Of a stretch of 64,000 nt of DNA, positions 29,665 through 38,970 are shown piece after piece; the first letter of the stretch is position 1, and each line of letters starts with the position of its first letter. The position numbers were made by a program, and so were the translations under genes. Below the pieces are notes generated by a model. That model was not told the origin of the DNA. It worked only from the letters and a program-made list of their open reading frames with translations, and made no database searches. Source of the stretch: an uncultured Prevotella sp. (lineage in GTDB: Bacteria > Bacteroidota > Bacteroidia > Bacteroidales > Bacteroidaceae); NCBI GenBank assembly GCA_900317685.1, contig ONHQ01000008.1:1-64000 (forward strand), given 5' to 3'.

Positions 29665-32457
29665 TTATTTCTTGATGAACAGCTTCTTGCCATTAACAAT
29701 ATACACACCCGTCTTCGTGACACGCTCCACGCGGCGGCCTTGCAGGTCGTAGATGACCTTCTGAGCGTTGCCCTCTGCGTTGATGTCACGGATGCCCGTG
29801 AGTGTAGTATTGATGGAATAGGTTCTCATGAAGGAATCATTGACTGTGCAGTCAGACGACTTGACGCTGTTTGGGTCCTTCAGATATTTACCGTAGTTGG
29901 AGTCACCGAAAGCACCCTCTGGAATCTTGAAGGTGTAGTCGGTCGTTCTGACATGTACCATATCGATAGGCTGATCCCACACGAGTTTGAGGGCGTAGTT
30001 GACCTCGTCGGTGTGGTCAGGGTCTGCCTCGAAGTGGCCATAGCCCATGAGCTGGTTGTTGCTGAACTCTACCAGTTCAACTCTTGCCTTCGGATTGCCT
30101 ACGAGACCGTCGGTCTGTGCGCGGTCAATGAGCACGATGTATTGACTGAGATAATCTTTGGGATGTTCAGTCTGTGAGCCGCCTTCTTCCGGCAACTTCT
30201 CCCAATACTGATAGTGCTTGAAGTCAGAGGGCGTCGGGTCGGGTGTCGGATCAGGAGTCGACGAGCCCAGTGTGAAGGCCTCTTTCACCTCGTTGGAAGT
30301 GACCAGCTTGCCATCCTGCATGAAGCAGAAGGCTCCCTTCGGGATGACGATGTAGTACGAGCCTTTTTCCGTCAGGCCGCTGACAGTGATGACGAAGTCC
30401 ATTGTGGAGTTTTCCAGCGGTTTGATGGTGGCCGAGGCTCCACTGACAGCGTTGCCGTTAGCGTCGGTGACGGTCAGCACGGTGCCGTCCTTGAGTGTCA
30501 CGTTGCTGTTGTGTGTGAAGCTGAGGGTCATCTTCTCAGAAAGGCTCTGGATGGTGTTAGGAGTGAAGGTGGCATCGATGTCAACGCTCTCCTCAGCAGG
30601 CTTGGTGCTCTCTTCGAAGACGAAGGCGTTGGAAAAATCCTTCTGGAAGTAAATGTCAGGGTAGTCTGGGCCTGATACGGGCTGTTCGACATTTTCAGAG
30701 AAATCGATCAAAGCGTTGACATAGGTATCTGTGCCGTGTTTTTTCTTGCCTAAGTAGCCATTGACGAGGAACTTGCCAAAGGTAAGTGTGGCGTTGAGCT
30801 TATCAGAAGCCAATCGTGTCAGGGTCAGATCATTGACAGAAGCCAAGTAGCTATCGGTAACATTCTTGTCGCTTGTCAGGTCGTAGCCCTTGCTGTTCAT
30901 CAGCACATGCAGATACTTGCCGTCGAGCGTGGAGAAGGCTTCTTTGCTGCCTCCTTTAGCTTCTGCCTTGAAGGCATAAGCGTCATTAGCTGATGTGGAG
31001 AGCTTGACAGCAGAACCGTCGTAAGCGAGATACAGCTTCTTGCCCTCGCTGTTGACACCATAGATCTTATAGTACTTGCCATCCTCGGGCAGGGTCACGT
31101 TGGCCTCCTTGTAGAAGTTGGCCATAGCCGTCTTCAAGTCGTCGTCGGAGGGAGTGGTCTCGGCGTTGACGAGGTCGGATAGGGCCTTGCGTGCCTCGCT
31201 GTCGGTAGTAGGATAACCTACACCGGTGATGGCCAACAGAGCCTTGGCAGCCTTCATCGTCTCGGTATCGGGGGCCTTGCTTGTTACCGACCAAGTGAAG
31301 GTGGTCTCTTTATTCCAGTTGTCGTATTCCGACACGTTATAGAGCTCGTTGTGGACGAAGCCCTCGGGGAGTGTCAGCGTCCACGTGCCCTCGTCGGAGA
31401 CATCCTTGCCACCGTTGATGGTGCCGACGATGGACTTCGAGTCGGTTTCCGATTTCTTGAATGTGATACCAATTTTTGCCTTGCCGTTGAGCATCAAAGC
31501 CTGTCCTTCTGTATTTACAGTTCCTACAGCATCAGGGAAGGTGATGGTGATAGTGCTCTTCAGCGACTTGCCCACATATCCTTCTGCCGGGTCAACGGTC
31601 ACGGGGTTGAATATAGCCCTGTCTTTCTTCACCTTGAAGGTATAGCTCAGTGCCGTGTTGGTGTATCCTTCAGCGTCCTCAATCATACCGGTTGGAATGC
31701 TCACAGAATAGCTGCCATCAGTAGTGAGGGCACTGCTGGCACCGAGCGTCAGTGTAGTGCCGCTGACAGAAGCGCTGAGGCTCTGCGTTTTGCCGTCGGG
31801 TGTTGTCAGCGTGGCGGTACCGCCCAAGAGGGAGATGCTTCTTCCAAAGTCCAGGCCGAAGGAAGAGAAGCTACCCACTGTGGCACCGTTAGCGATCGTC
31901 GTGCTGGAAGGTGTCAGTACGTCGGCCTTTGGAGAGTACTCAACCGTCACCGTGTTGAAATGAGCACCGGTACCCGATCCACTTACAAAGAACGAGACGC
32001 TGTGATAGGTAGAACCATCTGCTTTCCACTGGCAGCAGAAATCGCTGCTGGCAGTATTGAAGGTGCCGCCCTGACCTTTTTCCAGACCAAAGCCACCCTG
32101 TGTGCTGCCTTTACCGACAGTGACGGAGAGGATCTTCACGTCCGAACCAGTCACGACCATACGGCTGTTGTCGTTCATGTCCAGTGTGTAGTAGATGCTT
32201 TGGTCGCTGCTGGTATGCTTGGCGAGCCAGTCACCTGTAGCGTTGGACTCATCATTGAACTTCAAGTTGACATCACCAGAGGTGAAGCTTACATCAGACA
32301 CCTTGATGGATGGGCCTTCAGTGGTCTCGAACGCTGAAGCAGGGTAGGAAGGAGACAACGTCCAAGGCTTAGAGAAATTGAAAGTTACCTTCTTGACGGG
32401 AAGCGCCCATGCTCCTATGGAAAGGAGCAGAGCGAAGAACAGTAAAACGTGTTTCAT
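29665..32457 (-). CDS. Secreted Ig-like repeat protein with sorting-signal C-terminus
   Basis: The 930-residue product has a signal peptide (1-18, ending AWA) and a Ser/Thr-rich body made of beta-sandwich repeats. At least three SbsA/Ig-like units can be seen, each starting with a variant of 'P..G....S..ITITF' and ending in a '.G.Y.V.IP.G' strand (SYSVSIPTGMIEDAEGYTN; SYYIVIPKGAF; DYTFKIPEGAF). A TPDPTPDPTP linker lies near 760. The last 30 residues (VIYDLQGRRVERVTKTGVYIV...) resemble a type IX secretion type-A sorting signal. It follows the small lipoprotein gene by 12 bases and ends at a strong terminator. The ligand is unknown; surface adhesion is only a guess. Confidence 0.75.
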   Translation of the reverse strand: MKHVLLFFALLLSIGAWALPVKKVTFNFSKPWTLSPSYPASAFETTEGPSIKVSDVSFTSGDVNLKFNDESNATGDWLAKHTSSDQSIYYTLDMNDNSRMVVTGSDVKILSVTVGKGSTQGGFGLEKGQGGTFNTASSDFCCQWKADGSTYHSVSFFVSGSGTGAHFNTVTVEYSPKADVLTPSSTTIANGATVGSFSSFGLDFGRSISLLGGTATLTTPDGKTQSLSASVSGTTLTLGASSALTTDGSYSVSIPTGMIEDAEGYTNTALSYTFKVKKDRAIFNPVTVDPAEGYVGKSLKSTITITFPDAVGTVNTEGQALMLNGKAKIGITFKKSETDSKSIVGTINGGKDVSDEGTWTLTLPEGFVHNELYNVSEYDNWNKETTFTWSVTSKAPDTETMKAAKALLAITGVGYPTTDSEARKALSDLVNAETTPSDDDLKTAMANFYKEANVTLPEDGKYYKIYGVNSEGKKLYLAYDGSAVKLSTSANDAYAFKAEAKGGSKEAFSTLDGKYLHVLMNSKGYDLTSDKNVTDSYLASVNDLTLTRLASDKLNATLTFGKFLVNGYLGKKKHGTDTYVNALIDFSENVEQPVSGPDYPDIYFQKDFSNAFVFEESTKPAEESVDIDATFTPNTIQSLSEKMTLSFTHNSNVTLKDGTVLTVTDANGNAVSGASATIKPLENSTMDFVITVSGLTEKGSYYIVIPKGAFCFMQDGKLVTSNEVKEAFTLGSSTPDPTPDPTPSDFKHYQYWEKLPEEGGSQTEHPKDYLSQYIVLIDRAQTDGLVGNPKARVELVEFSNNQLMGYGHFEADPDHTDEVNYALKLVWDQPIDMVHVRTTDYTFKIPEGAFGDSNYGKYLKDPNSVKSSDCTVNDSFMRTYSINTTLTGIRDINAEGNAQKVIYDLQGRRVERVTKTGVYIVNGKKLFIKK

Positions 32458-32469
32458 GGTTGTTTGGTT

Positions 32470-32982
32470 TTATCTCATGTCAGGATCGATCTCGTCTTTC
32501 TGTGTCTTGACACAGAGCTTCCATGTGCCGTCGACCTTGACGGGATTGAACATATAAGCTGTCTTGGCTGGCTCACCGGTACCGGTTTGCTCGGCTTTGG
32601 CCCATGTCACGTTGTATCGTACGTCGTTGCAACCCTCCAACTGGAAGGAGAAGAACTGACGGCTGTAGTCCAGCACCGGGAACATGTGGAAGCGACGGCG
32701 GAAGCGGTCGGCGGTCTGCTTGCTCAGCGGCTTCACCTCTTTCGTGGAGTCGTCGTATTCATAGAGGCTGGAGAGCACACGATCCACCTGTCCGGCCTTG
32801 AGTTGGGCCATGGCGTCGTCGCAGAGCTTGAGCATCGTCGTGGTGTCCTCATGGTTGAGTGTGCTGCGGAACTCAGCAACGCGCTCCTCGCGTGGCTTCT
32901 CGTTTTTGTTCGAGCAAGAAGAGCAGGAGGCGAAGAAACCAAGCGTCAGCAGTGTACAAGCAAAAAGAATGTATTTCTTCAT
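32470..32982 (-). CDS. Small lipoprotein (minus set)
   Basis: The 170-residue product has a lipoprotein signal with a Cys-rich lipobox region (FFASCSSCSN). The mature part is NTF2/DUF4878-like. It is a paralogue of the lipoprotein at 44167, sharing a helix with 'LKAGQVDRVLSSLYEYDDSTKEV' against 'LNHKQVDKALSMLFYYDLKTNKV' and a later DVRYNV against EVKYNI strand. It lies between the large lipoprotein and the Ig-rich protein, the same relative place as its paralogue. The function is unknown. Confidence 0.75.
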   Translation of the reverse strand: MKKYILFACTLLTLGFFASCSSCSNKNEKPREERVAEFRSTLNHEDTTTMLKLCDDAMAQLKAGQVDRVLSSLYEYDDSTKEVKPLSKQTADRFRRRFHMFPVLDYSRQFFSFQLEGCNDVRYNVTWAKAEQTGTGEPAKTAYMFNPVKVDGTWKLCVKTQKDEIDPDMR

Positions 32983-33002
32983 GATGGAATATATTTAAAT
33001 AA

Positions 33003-33042
33003 GAAAAGAGGGTGTGCCTGCTCTTTAGTAGACACACCCTCC
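33003..33042 (-). terminator. Intercistronic terminator after the large lipoprotein (minus set)
   Basis: On the minus strand, GAGGGTGTG pairs with CACACCCTC and leads to TTTTCTT. It lies between the large and small lipoprotein genes, mirrored by the hairpin at 44112 in the plus set, so it may lower expression of the downstream genes. Confidence 0.75.
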
Positions 33043-33081
33043 TGATAAGAGCTTATTCAGCTTCGAATGTTCTCAATTTGT

Positions 33082-36000
33082 TTAGTTGCCCTGTGTACGA
33101 TCGACAGTGACGACGAGCGTATCATAGAAGTCACCCCAAGTGTAGCTGATGGTTACAGGAATCTTCAGAGTGAACTTGGTGACGTTCTCACCGTTGTTCT
33201 TGTAGAAGATAGCACCGAACAGGCCCTTGTTCTCCTCGATGTACTTCAGCAGGTCAGCGTTCTTGCTTGCTGCGTCGTAAGCTGAGAGGTCGAAGGTGAA
33301 CTTATGGGAACCCTTGTTGATGGTCTTTGTGCCATCGTAGGTGTAGAGCTCGGCCAATTCTGTAACGTTCTTCAGAGCCTCGAACTTGCCTTCGTGATGC
33401 ATATCGGTCTGCACAGCAGCTGGGTCGACGTTCACGGTGATAGCGTTCACGCCATAGTAAGCCCAGAACCACTTGTTCTCACCTTCCATGCTTACACCGC
33501 GCCAGTCGAAGAGCTTCACAATGTCGCTCAGGTAGATGACGTTGCCGTTGGTCTTAGCGTCAACAGCTGTCTTCTGCTCCAGCGGGTTGAGGTTGATAGG
33601 ACGCTGCCAGCTTGCGAGGAATGTACCGTCGCTAACAGGAACAGCTACGCCGCAGTCGTTAGAAGCGATGACACCAACATAGGTGCGGAGCTCCTTGGCG
33701 ATGTTAGCGTGATCCTTCTCATAGCCGATGGCGTTCAGAACGTCCTTAGCGGGCTGGTTGTTGATCAGCTTCAGCTCACCAGTCTTCTGGTCGAGGCTTG
33801 CAATCTGAGTGTAGTTGCCCTTGTACTCAGCATAGAGCTTGTCGTTGTAGAAAGCACCCTTGCCATAGTCGATGGCGCAAGTGTTCAGAGTCTCAGTCAG
33901 AGTAGCCTTGTTGTATGCGTCAGTGTGGTTGGCAACATACTTGTCATACAGACTCTTGTATGCACCATTATTGTGACGGGCTGCATCACCGGCAGTGATG
34001 GTGTACACCTTACCGTTCTGAGCTTTGATTGTGATGTCCTCAGGAACGAAGTAATATTTATAGGTGTTCGAGATCTGAGGAGCATTGCCCTTGAACGTGG
34101 CAGCGATAGAGTTGTTGAAGTTGTCAATGTTGCCACCGTTGATAGGCTCGTGAACATCGTTGACAATTGCGCTCCAACCGTCGTCAGCACCAGTGGTCTC
34201 GTTGTACCAGTAGTTGTTGATCTTCTCTTTCAGAGCGATAGCTGTGTTAGCCTTACGAGTCAGGTCGGTTGTAACCTTTACGTAGATGTACTTGTACTCA
34301 GCGATCTTCTTGCCGACAACAGCCTGCTTCAGAACATAACGGAAGTAGCGAGTAGCTTCAACCGGAGTCTTTGTTGCGTGGTGTGTCAGTTTTTCAACTT
34401 CCTCAGGAGACAGAGTCCACTTCCAAGTGTGGTTGGTAGTACCCTCGGTGTTAGCAGAGTAGAACAGGTCACCCAGCTCATCCTCGGTGTATGTACCGTC
34501 AGCATTCTTCTTGTAGAGTTTCAGCTTGTCGATAGGATTGCCCTGAGCGTCGTTGCTAACATTTGCCTGCAGCACGTCGGGCTCATACATTGCGTCGAAC
34601 TCGTTCTTGGTAGTACCATTGAGGAGGTCAGTCAGCATGTACTTGTTGAACTGCGACCAGTTGGTGCTCAGACCGTCTACAGCGTTGCAGAGGTCGAACT
34701 CGCCCTTGCCGTCAGGATATGCAGTCAGCTCAGTGATCTTGTCCTCAGGAGCCTTTTCTGTGATGTGCAGCAGAATGTAACCATCGAGCACGACGTCACC
34801 GTTGGCATTCTTAACGAGAACCTGTACCAGAGGCTCACGACCGATGGCTGCGCGGTTGTCCTTTGCAGGATTACCGTTCTCGTCAACGTTGTTAGCCTTC
34901 AGGACACCGTTGGGCTGATCTTTCCATGTAGCGAACTTGCTGTCGCCAGTCTTGTTGCCGTCTACATTGTAGTCAACGAGGTTGAACTCATAGTGCAGAC
35001 CCCACTCGCGCTCGTCACCATACTTAAGGGTCTGGAGCTTGAATGCCTTGTTCAGGTCTTTGTAGTCCTGCTCTTCCATGTGGAGAGCGAGGTAAGAGCT
35101 CAGATCGATTTCACCGTTATAGTAGAGCTCGAGGGCTGCGCCACGAGGATCTGCGAGAGCCTCCTTCGGAGAATCCCAGACGTGAATCTTATTGTTGGCA
35201 TCTACGATACCGTTCTCATCACCAGTCTGTGTGCGCTTTGCAGCGTCCATCTCGCCGTACATAGGCTTCTGAGCCCAAACAATAGCTTCGAGCTTAGCCT
35301 GCAGCGGGTTGAGCAGAGCATAGTCAGAAGTGATGATAGCATCCTTTGTAGCGAGCTTGTTGTCCTTTGACTTCACCTGCAGAGCGATTGTGTTGTCCTT
35401 CTGATAGGTTGAAGAAGTCGGGGTCGCGTTGAGCAGTTCAGGATGTGCGATCTTCAGACCAGCGGTCAGAATACCGTTGTCGTTCATGAATGCAGCAGCA
35501 CCATTGTCCTTCTTCTCAGGAGAAGTGACACCTAATGCTTCAGCGGTAGCACGGCTCTTGACATACTGCACCTCAGGCTCCAGCACGTTGTAACCCATAA
35601 CATCAGCATATTCTGTGTTGGCGTTGGCCGGGTTCATGTGGTACTGAACTGTCCATGTCGGGCCATAGACGAATGCCTTCTCGCCTGTTACAGAGACTTT
35701 CTCGTTGGGCAGCTTGTTGGACTGATAGTCCGTGATGTCGCCACCGACAGCCTTGCCCTGGTGGTTCTTGATGCCTGTAGGAACTTTCTTTACCAACGTT
35801 GTACCAGTGAGGTACGGATAGTTGACAGTCTCGATACCATCGAGGTAGAGCTTCGGCATGAATACCAAGCTGGTCAAATCGCCAGTCAGAGAGATGACAA
35901 CATCCTCGCTGTAGCCAGACAGACCGGAGAGAATCAAGTTCTTGGAGTTCGTGTCCAAAGTACCCGTGATGGTGCCGTTGGATGTGTTGGCGAAGTAGAT

Positions 36001-36540
36001 GTCAGTGTCCTTGACCTTCTTGCCATCCTTCCAAATCTCGAACTTGTGAGTCTGGGCGTTAGGCACATAGTACTCGTAGGAAGAAGCAGATGAACCTGCG
36101 CTGCCTGCTGTGCCGGCATCGCCCTTGTCACCCTTGTCGCCCTTGTCACCCTTGTCGCCTTTGTCACCCTTGTCGCCTTTGTCACCTTTGGGACCTTGTG
36201 CCAAGAAGTCGGTCTTCTTACCATCCTTGTACCAGTAGCCATCGTCGCCGATGGTCCATGCTGTACCTGGCTTGCCTTCAGCGCCATCCTTACCGTTGGT
36301 AAGGTTGAACGACTTGCCGTCACTCAGTGTTACCGTGACACCGTTGTCGGACTGTGCGACATTCGTAATAACCGAGCCACCCTTGATCAGCTTCTCAATC
36401 TCAGCGATCTTGTTGGCATTTGCAGTGATTTGCTCCTGCAGGTTGTTGATGTCGTCATCGTAGTCCTTACAAGATGTCAATGATGTGGCAACGACCGTGA
36501 GGGCGCTGAGCATCATCACACTTAAAACTGTTTTTTTCAT
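33082..36540 (-). CDS. Large surface lipoprotein with collagen-like stalk
   Basis: The 1152-residue product has a lipoprotein signal with lipobox LTSC followed by KDYDDDI, an acidic pattern after the Cys typical of Bacteroidota surface lipoproteins. Residues ~30-60 are a short coiled coil (NNLQEQITANANKIAEIEKLI), then a TVTLSDGKSFNLTNGKDG... region and about 11 Gly-x-y triplets, including seven GDK units, near 115-150. After the stalk, the body begins SLVFMPKLYLDGIETV and runs about 950 residues of beta-rich sequence, ending in a VTISYTWGDFYDTLVVTV strand. The body is homologous to that of the protein at 40852. It may be annotated elsewhere as PL29-lyase N-terminal family; I do not claim lyase activity. 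It is highly biased in codon use and probably abundant. Confidence 0.8.
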   Translation of the reverse strand: MKKTVLSVMMLSALTVVATSLTSCKDYDDDINNLQEQITANANKIAEIEKLIKGGSVITNVAQSDNGVTVTLSDGKSFNLTNGKDGAEGKPGTAWTIGDDGYWYKDGKKTDFLAQGPKGDKGDKGDKGDKGDKGDKGDKGDAGTAGSAGSSASSYEYYVPNAQTHKFEIWKDGKKVKDTDIYFANTSNGTITGTLDTNSKNLILSGLSGYSEDVVISLTGDLTSLVFMPKLYLDGIETVNYPYLTGTTLVKKVPTGIKNHQGKAVGGDITDYQSNKLPNEKVSVTGEKAFVYGPTWTVQYHMNPANANTEYADVMGYNVLEPEVQYVKSRATAEALGVTSPEKKDNGAAAFMNDNGILTAGLKIAHPELLNATPTSSTYQKDNTIALQVKSKDNKLATKDAIITSDYALLNPLQAKLEAIVWAQKPMYGEMDAAKRTQTGDENGIVDANNKIHVWDSPKEALADPRGAALELYYNGEIDLSSYLALHMEEQDYKDLNKAFKLQTLKYGDEREWGLHYEFNLVDYNVDGNKTGDSKFATWKDQPNGVLKANNVDENGNPAKDNRAAIGREPLVQVLVKNANGDVVLDGYILLHITEKAPEDKITELTAYPDGKGEFDLCNAVDGLSTNWSQFNKYMLTDLLNGTTKNEFDAMYEPDVLQANVSNDAQGNPIDKLKLYKKNADGTYTEDELGDLFYSANTEGTTNHTWKWTLSPEEVEKLTHHATKTPVEATRYFRYVLKQAVVGKKIAEYKYIYVKVTTDLTRKANTAIALKEKINNYWYNETTGADDGWSAIVNDVHEPINGGNIDNFNNSIAATFKGNAPQISNTYKYYFVPEDITIKAQNGKVYTITAGDAARHNNGAYKSLYDKYVANHTDAYNKATLTETLNTCAIDYGKGAFYNDKLYAEYKGNYTQIASLDQKTGELKLINNQPAKDVLNAIGYEKDHANIAKELRTYVGVIASNDCGVAVPVSDGTFLASWQRPINLNPLEQKTAVDAKTNGNVIYLSDIVKLFDWRGVSMEGENKWFWAYYGVNAITVNVDPAAVQTDMHHEGKFEALKNVTELAELYTYDGTKTINKGSHKFTFDLSAYDAASKNADLLKYIEENKGLFGAIFYKNNGENVTKFTLKIPVTISYTWGDFYDTLVVTVDRTQGN

Positions 36541-36597
36541 ACGATAAACATTAATTAAACAACTATTTAAAAATAGATATTATAAGTCTACTTCTTC

Positions 36598-36623
36598 TTG
36601 CAATCTCCGCCGGGGAGGTGCAA
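36598..36623 (-). promoter_or_regulatory. GC-rich dyad at the start of transcription (minus set)
   Basis: TTGCA and TGCAA arms flank CTCC and GGGGAG, forming an imperfect palindrome. The 19-base stretch at 36599-36617 is the exact reverse complement of 40750-40768, upstream of the plus paralogue. It begins a few bases after the predicted transcription start. It could be an operator, a leader hairpin or a recombination site. Confidence 0.65.
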
Positions 36624-36631
36624 TTCAGTGG

Positions 36632-36663
36632 CAAATATAGGGATAATTCTTAAGACACGCAAA
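36632..36663 (-). promoter_or_regulatory. Promoter of the large lipoprotein (minus set)
   Basis: On the minus strand TTTG (plus 36660-36663), 20 bases, then TATATTTG (plus 36632-36639) is a near-perfect Bacteroidota promoter. Confidence 0.85.
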
Positions 36664-36885
36664 TAAAATCTTGTCTTTTTCAAGGATGGTGCTTAATTTT
36701 GTTGAAAATTGGCGGTTCCATCCTCTTATCTAAGGCAGATTTCTATGCTTGTCCTACTGAATCACTCCATAACATACCTCTTTTCAATCTGCAAAATTAA
36801 GGTTTATTCTTCATAAAACAAAACTTTTGGGCGACTTTTTATCAACAAACTGAAAAATAGGTTACATCAATGACTTTTTATCACT

Positions 36886-37923
36886 ATGAAAGGGAACATT
36901 TTAACATTTGAAGTGCCTCGCTCGTACTTCTCTAACACCGATTCACTGTTTTTGAAACTACACTTGACCGACATCAAGACGGCGGTCATTGCCACGGATG
37001 ATGCTCATGGCGATGCGCCATGGACTGTAGGTCGTATGACGGCGTGGATGGAGCGCGTCGCTGATGAAAAGGAGAGACAGGGGCATGTGCGCACGGCAGA
37101 GACTTACCGGGCTACAGTACGACGGATGAAGAGGACAGCTCGCAGGGATGACGGCGCACTCTTTGATGCTTCGTGGATAGAGAACTTCGAAGCACAACTC
37201 CACAGCGACGGGCTGTCGACAAACACAATCGGCTTTTACATGAAACGGCTGCGGGCGGCCTGCAACATAGCGCGCGAGGCAGGGTCTTGCTTGTCCGATG
37301 GTCTGTTCGACGCGGTCTATACGGGAAACGCACAGACGGCGAAGCGGGCTATCGACGCGGAGGCGATCAGCAGACTGGCGAGGATGGAGCCGAAGAAGCC
37401 GACACAACAGCTGGCCCGCGACCTCTTCCTCTTCAGCTTCTACACACGCGGGATGTCGTTCGTCGATATGGCATATCTGCGGCGGAGCGATATCCAGCAG
37501 GGTATCCTTGCCTATAGGCGGCATAAGACGGGGCAACGGCTGAGCATGGCATGGCTGCCGGAGATGGAGGATATCATCGCACGGAACCATGAGGAAGGTC
37601 AGCCGTATTTGCTTCCTATTATTAAAGGAGGTGTAGAGGACGAGCGGCGGGCCTTCAAAACGATGCAGTATCGTGTGAACTATGCGCTGAAGTCGTTGGG
37701 CAATACCTTGGGACTTCCACGTCCGCTAACGATGTATGTGGCCCGCCATTCGTGGGCGAGCATCGCGCAGGCCAGTCATGTACCGCTGCCGGTGATCAGT
37801 GCTGCTTTAGGACATACCTCGGAGCGCACTACACGCATCTATCTTGAGGCCATAGCGGCACAGCGGGTGGATGAGGCAAACGAGCAGGTGATCGCACAGA
37901 TTGCTGGGAATGCTCGTCACTAA
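36886..37923 (+). CDS. Tyrosine site-specific recombinase
   Basis: The 345-residue product has an N-terminal SAM-like core-binding domain (about 45-135) and a C-terminal catalytic domain. Catalytic residues are Arg188 (FYTRGMSF), Lys214 (RRHKTGQ), Arg287 in YVARHSW (the usual first His of the HxxR box is Tyr284), His310 (LGHTSE) and the nucleophile Tyr319 (TTRIYLEA). It is an intact-looking integrase/invertase type common in Bacteroidota. It stands alone, without excisionase, relaxase or phage genes, and is transcribed away from the large lipoprotein gene. A role in inverting or shuffling the adjacent surface loci is an inference. Some of its 5' region is unlike neighbouring core genes in base composition. 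Confidence 0.92.
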   Translation: MKGNILTFEVPRSYFSNTDSLFLKLHLTDIKTAVIATDDAHGDAPWTVGRMTAWMERVADEKERQGHVRTAETYRATVRRMKRTARRDDGALFDASWIENFEAQLHSDGLSTNTIGFYMKRLRAACNIAREAGSCLSDGLFDAVYTGNAQTAKRAIDAEAISRLARMEPKKPTQQLARDLFLFSFYTRGMSFVDMAYLRRSDIQQGILAYRRHKTGQRLSMAWLPEMEDIIARNHEEGQPYLLPIIKGGVEDERRAFKTMQYRVNYALKSLGNTLGLPRPLTMYVARHSWASIAQASHVPLPVISAALGHTSERTTRIYLEAIAAQRVDEANEQVIAQIAGNARH

Positions 37924-37930
37924 AGTTCCT

Positions 37931-37967
37931 CAAGCCTTTCCCTAATCTGCTGATTACAGGCTATACC
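37931..37967 (+). repeat. REP-like element, degenerate copy H
   Basis: CAAGCCTTTCCCTAATC on the left and GGCTATACC on the right match family flanks, but the GC core palindrome is lost. Confidence 0.5.
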
Positions 37968-38171
37968 AAAGAAGCTATGCATATCTCTTCTCTGCGCACA
38001 CCTATTTATATTATAATGTAAGGGGACAGAGTCCTTATTATTTAAGAGCAGAGAAAGGCATGTTAGAGCATGAGGGAACAAGAATGTGCTGACCAAGCCA
38101 CCTGTACTTCTATAATGCGTGTCCTTGCAGACATGAATTTGTAAAGTATTTAATAAGAATTACAGGGCGTC

Positions 38172-38211
38172 GGTATCGTTTTTCCTCCCCTTGGGGAGGA
38201 TTAGGGAAAGA
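38172..38211 (-). repeat. REP-like palindromic element, copy F
   Basis: GGTATCG, then core CCTCCCC-TT-GGGGAGG, then ATTAGGGAAAG is the reverse orientation of the family. Confidence 0.75.
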
Positions 38212-38434
38212 ATCTTCGGTCCTGCTGTCTTGGCGGCTTTGCGAGAGAACATAAGAAACATACAAAATCACGACAACCCAATCAGGAATTATGGCCCCTC
38301 TATTGGCAACCTGTCTAGGAATAAGAAGAAAGAAGTGTAAACTAAGTTAGGAATAACAAACGAAACTGTCAACCAAAATCAGTACACAACAGGGTCAATG
38401 CGTGGAACTTGATTTTGCTGCCTGACATACAATG

Positions 38435-38483
38435 GTTCGCTACTTAGGGAAAGATCATTCCCTACGTAGCGAACGATCTTTTT
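38435..38483 (+). terminator. Long hairpin with T-run
   Basis: GTTCGCTAC pairs with GTAGCGAAC, extended by TAGGGA / TCCCTA with small offsets, and is followed by GATCTTTTT. It may terminate a transcript coming from the recombinase side. Confidence 0.7.
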
Positions 38484-38901
38484 CTATAGCGTTACAATAT
38501 TGGAAACAGTGTTTCAACCTCACAAGAACACAACTTCGACCCCGTAAAAACACTGTTTTGATACCATAAGAATATAGCTTGTCATCAACGATCATGGGGG
38601 ATTGCGATAGCCTGTTTTCAAGGTTCCCCTTTGTGTCAGCGCCAATATTCGACATAGGAGAAACTGGCACAGCTGCTATTCTCTTTGGGTTGATGGTGAG
38701 AGGAAGCAGACATTCTCTGTATGTTGCTTGAAGCGAAAGAGTAATCCTTTCCAATGTGTGGTCATCAATCACCGAGAAGAAAGGAACATGGTCCTGGGCT
38801 ATTTCCTTTTCCTGCAAATTTCTGTAACCAATTCAGAGAAGATGACTCATAACCGCCCCACGGAAAAGATCCTCTGTGCTGAAAGATTTCCGATGATTCG
38901 C

Positions 38902-38932
38902 TTGCGTCTTCCAACATTTTTCCTTATCTTTG
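38902..38932 (+). promoter_or_regulatory. Promoter of the Rpn-type gene
   Basis: TTG at 38902-38904, 20 bases, then TATCTTTG at 38925-38932. This fixes the start of the next gene at ATG 38971, since earlier in-frame starts precede the promoter. Confidence 0.7.
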
Positions 38933-38970
38933 TCAATAGAATAGTTGTAAACTTAAAACTGTGCCATATT

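Larger units (their letters stand above)
36541..36885. other. Divergent regulatory region between large lipoprotein and recombinase
   Basis: The 345 bases hold the lipoprotein leader dyad and promoter (36598-36663). Near the recombinase start, GACTTTTTATCA occurs twice, at 36833-36844 and 36872-36883. I see no strong promoter for the recombinase. Confidence 0.6.
37924..38970. other. Gene-free stretch with repeats
   Basis: This 1047-base stretch has a degenerate REP-like copy (37931-37967), a better one (38172-38211), a CTTGGCGGCTTTGCGAGAG microrepeat near 38231, a strong hairpin (38435-38483) and the nuclease promoter (38902-38932). I find no convincing gene; a 120-residue minus ORF (38455-38817) is rejected. 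Confidence 0.5.

Noticed and set aside
33304-35370. A 688-codon plus-strand frame inside the minus-strand large lipoprotein
   Set aside because: The lipoprotein frame has a signal peptide, promoter and paralogue. The opposite frame has none of these.
38455-38817. A 120-codon minus-strand frame in the gene-free stretch after the recombinase
   Set aside because: It overlaps a strong hairpin at one end and shows no domain, signal peptide or upstream promoter. It could be a decayed remnant but cannot be supported as a gene.
38728-38970. Longer N-terminus for the Rpn-type protein
   Set aside because: A good promoter lies at 38902-38932, after the proposed start, and the extra residues have no family match.
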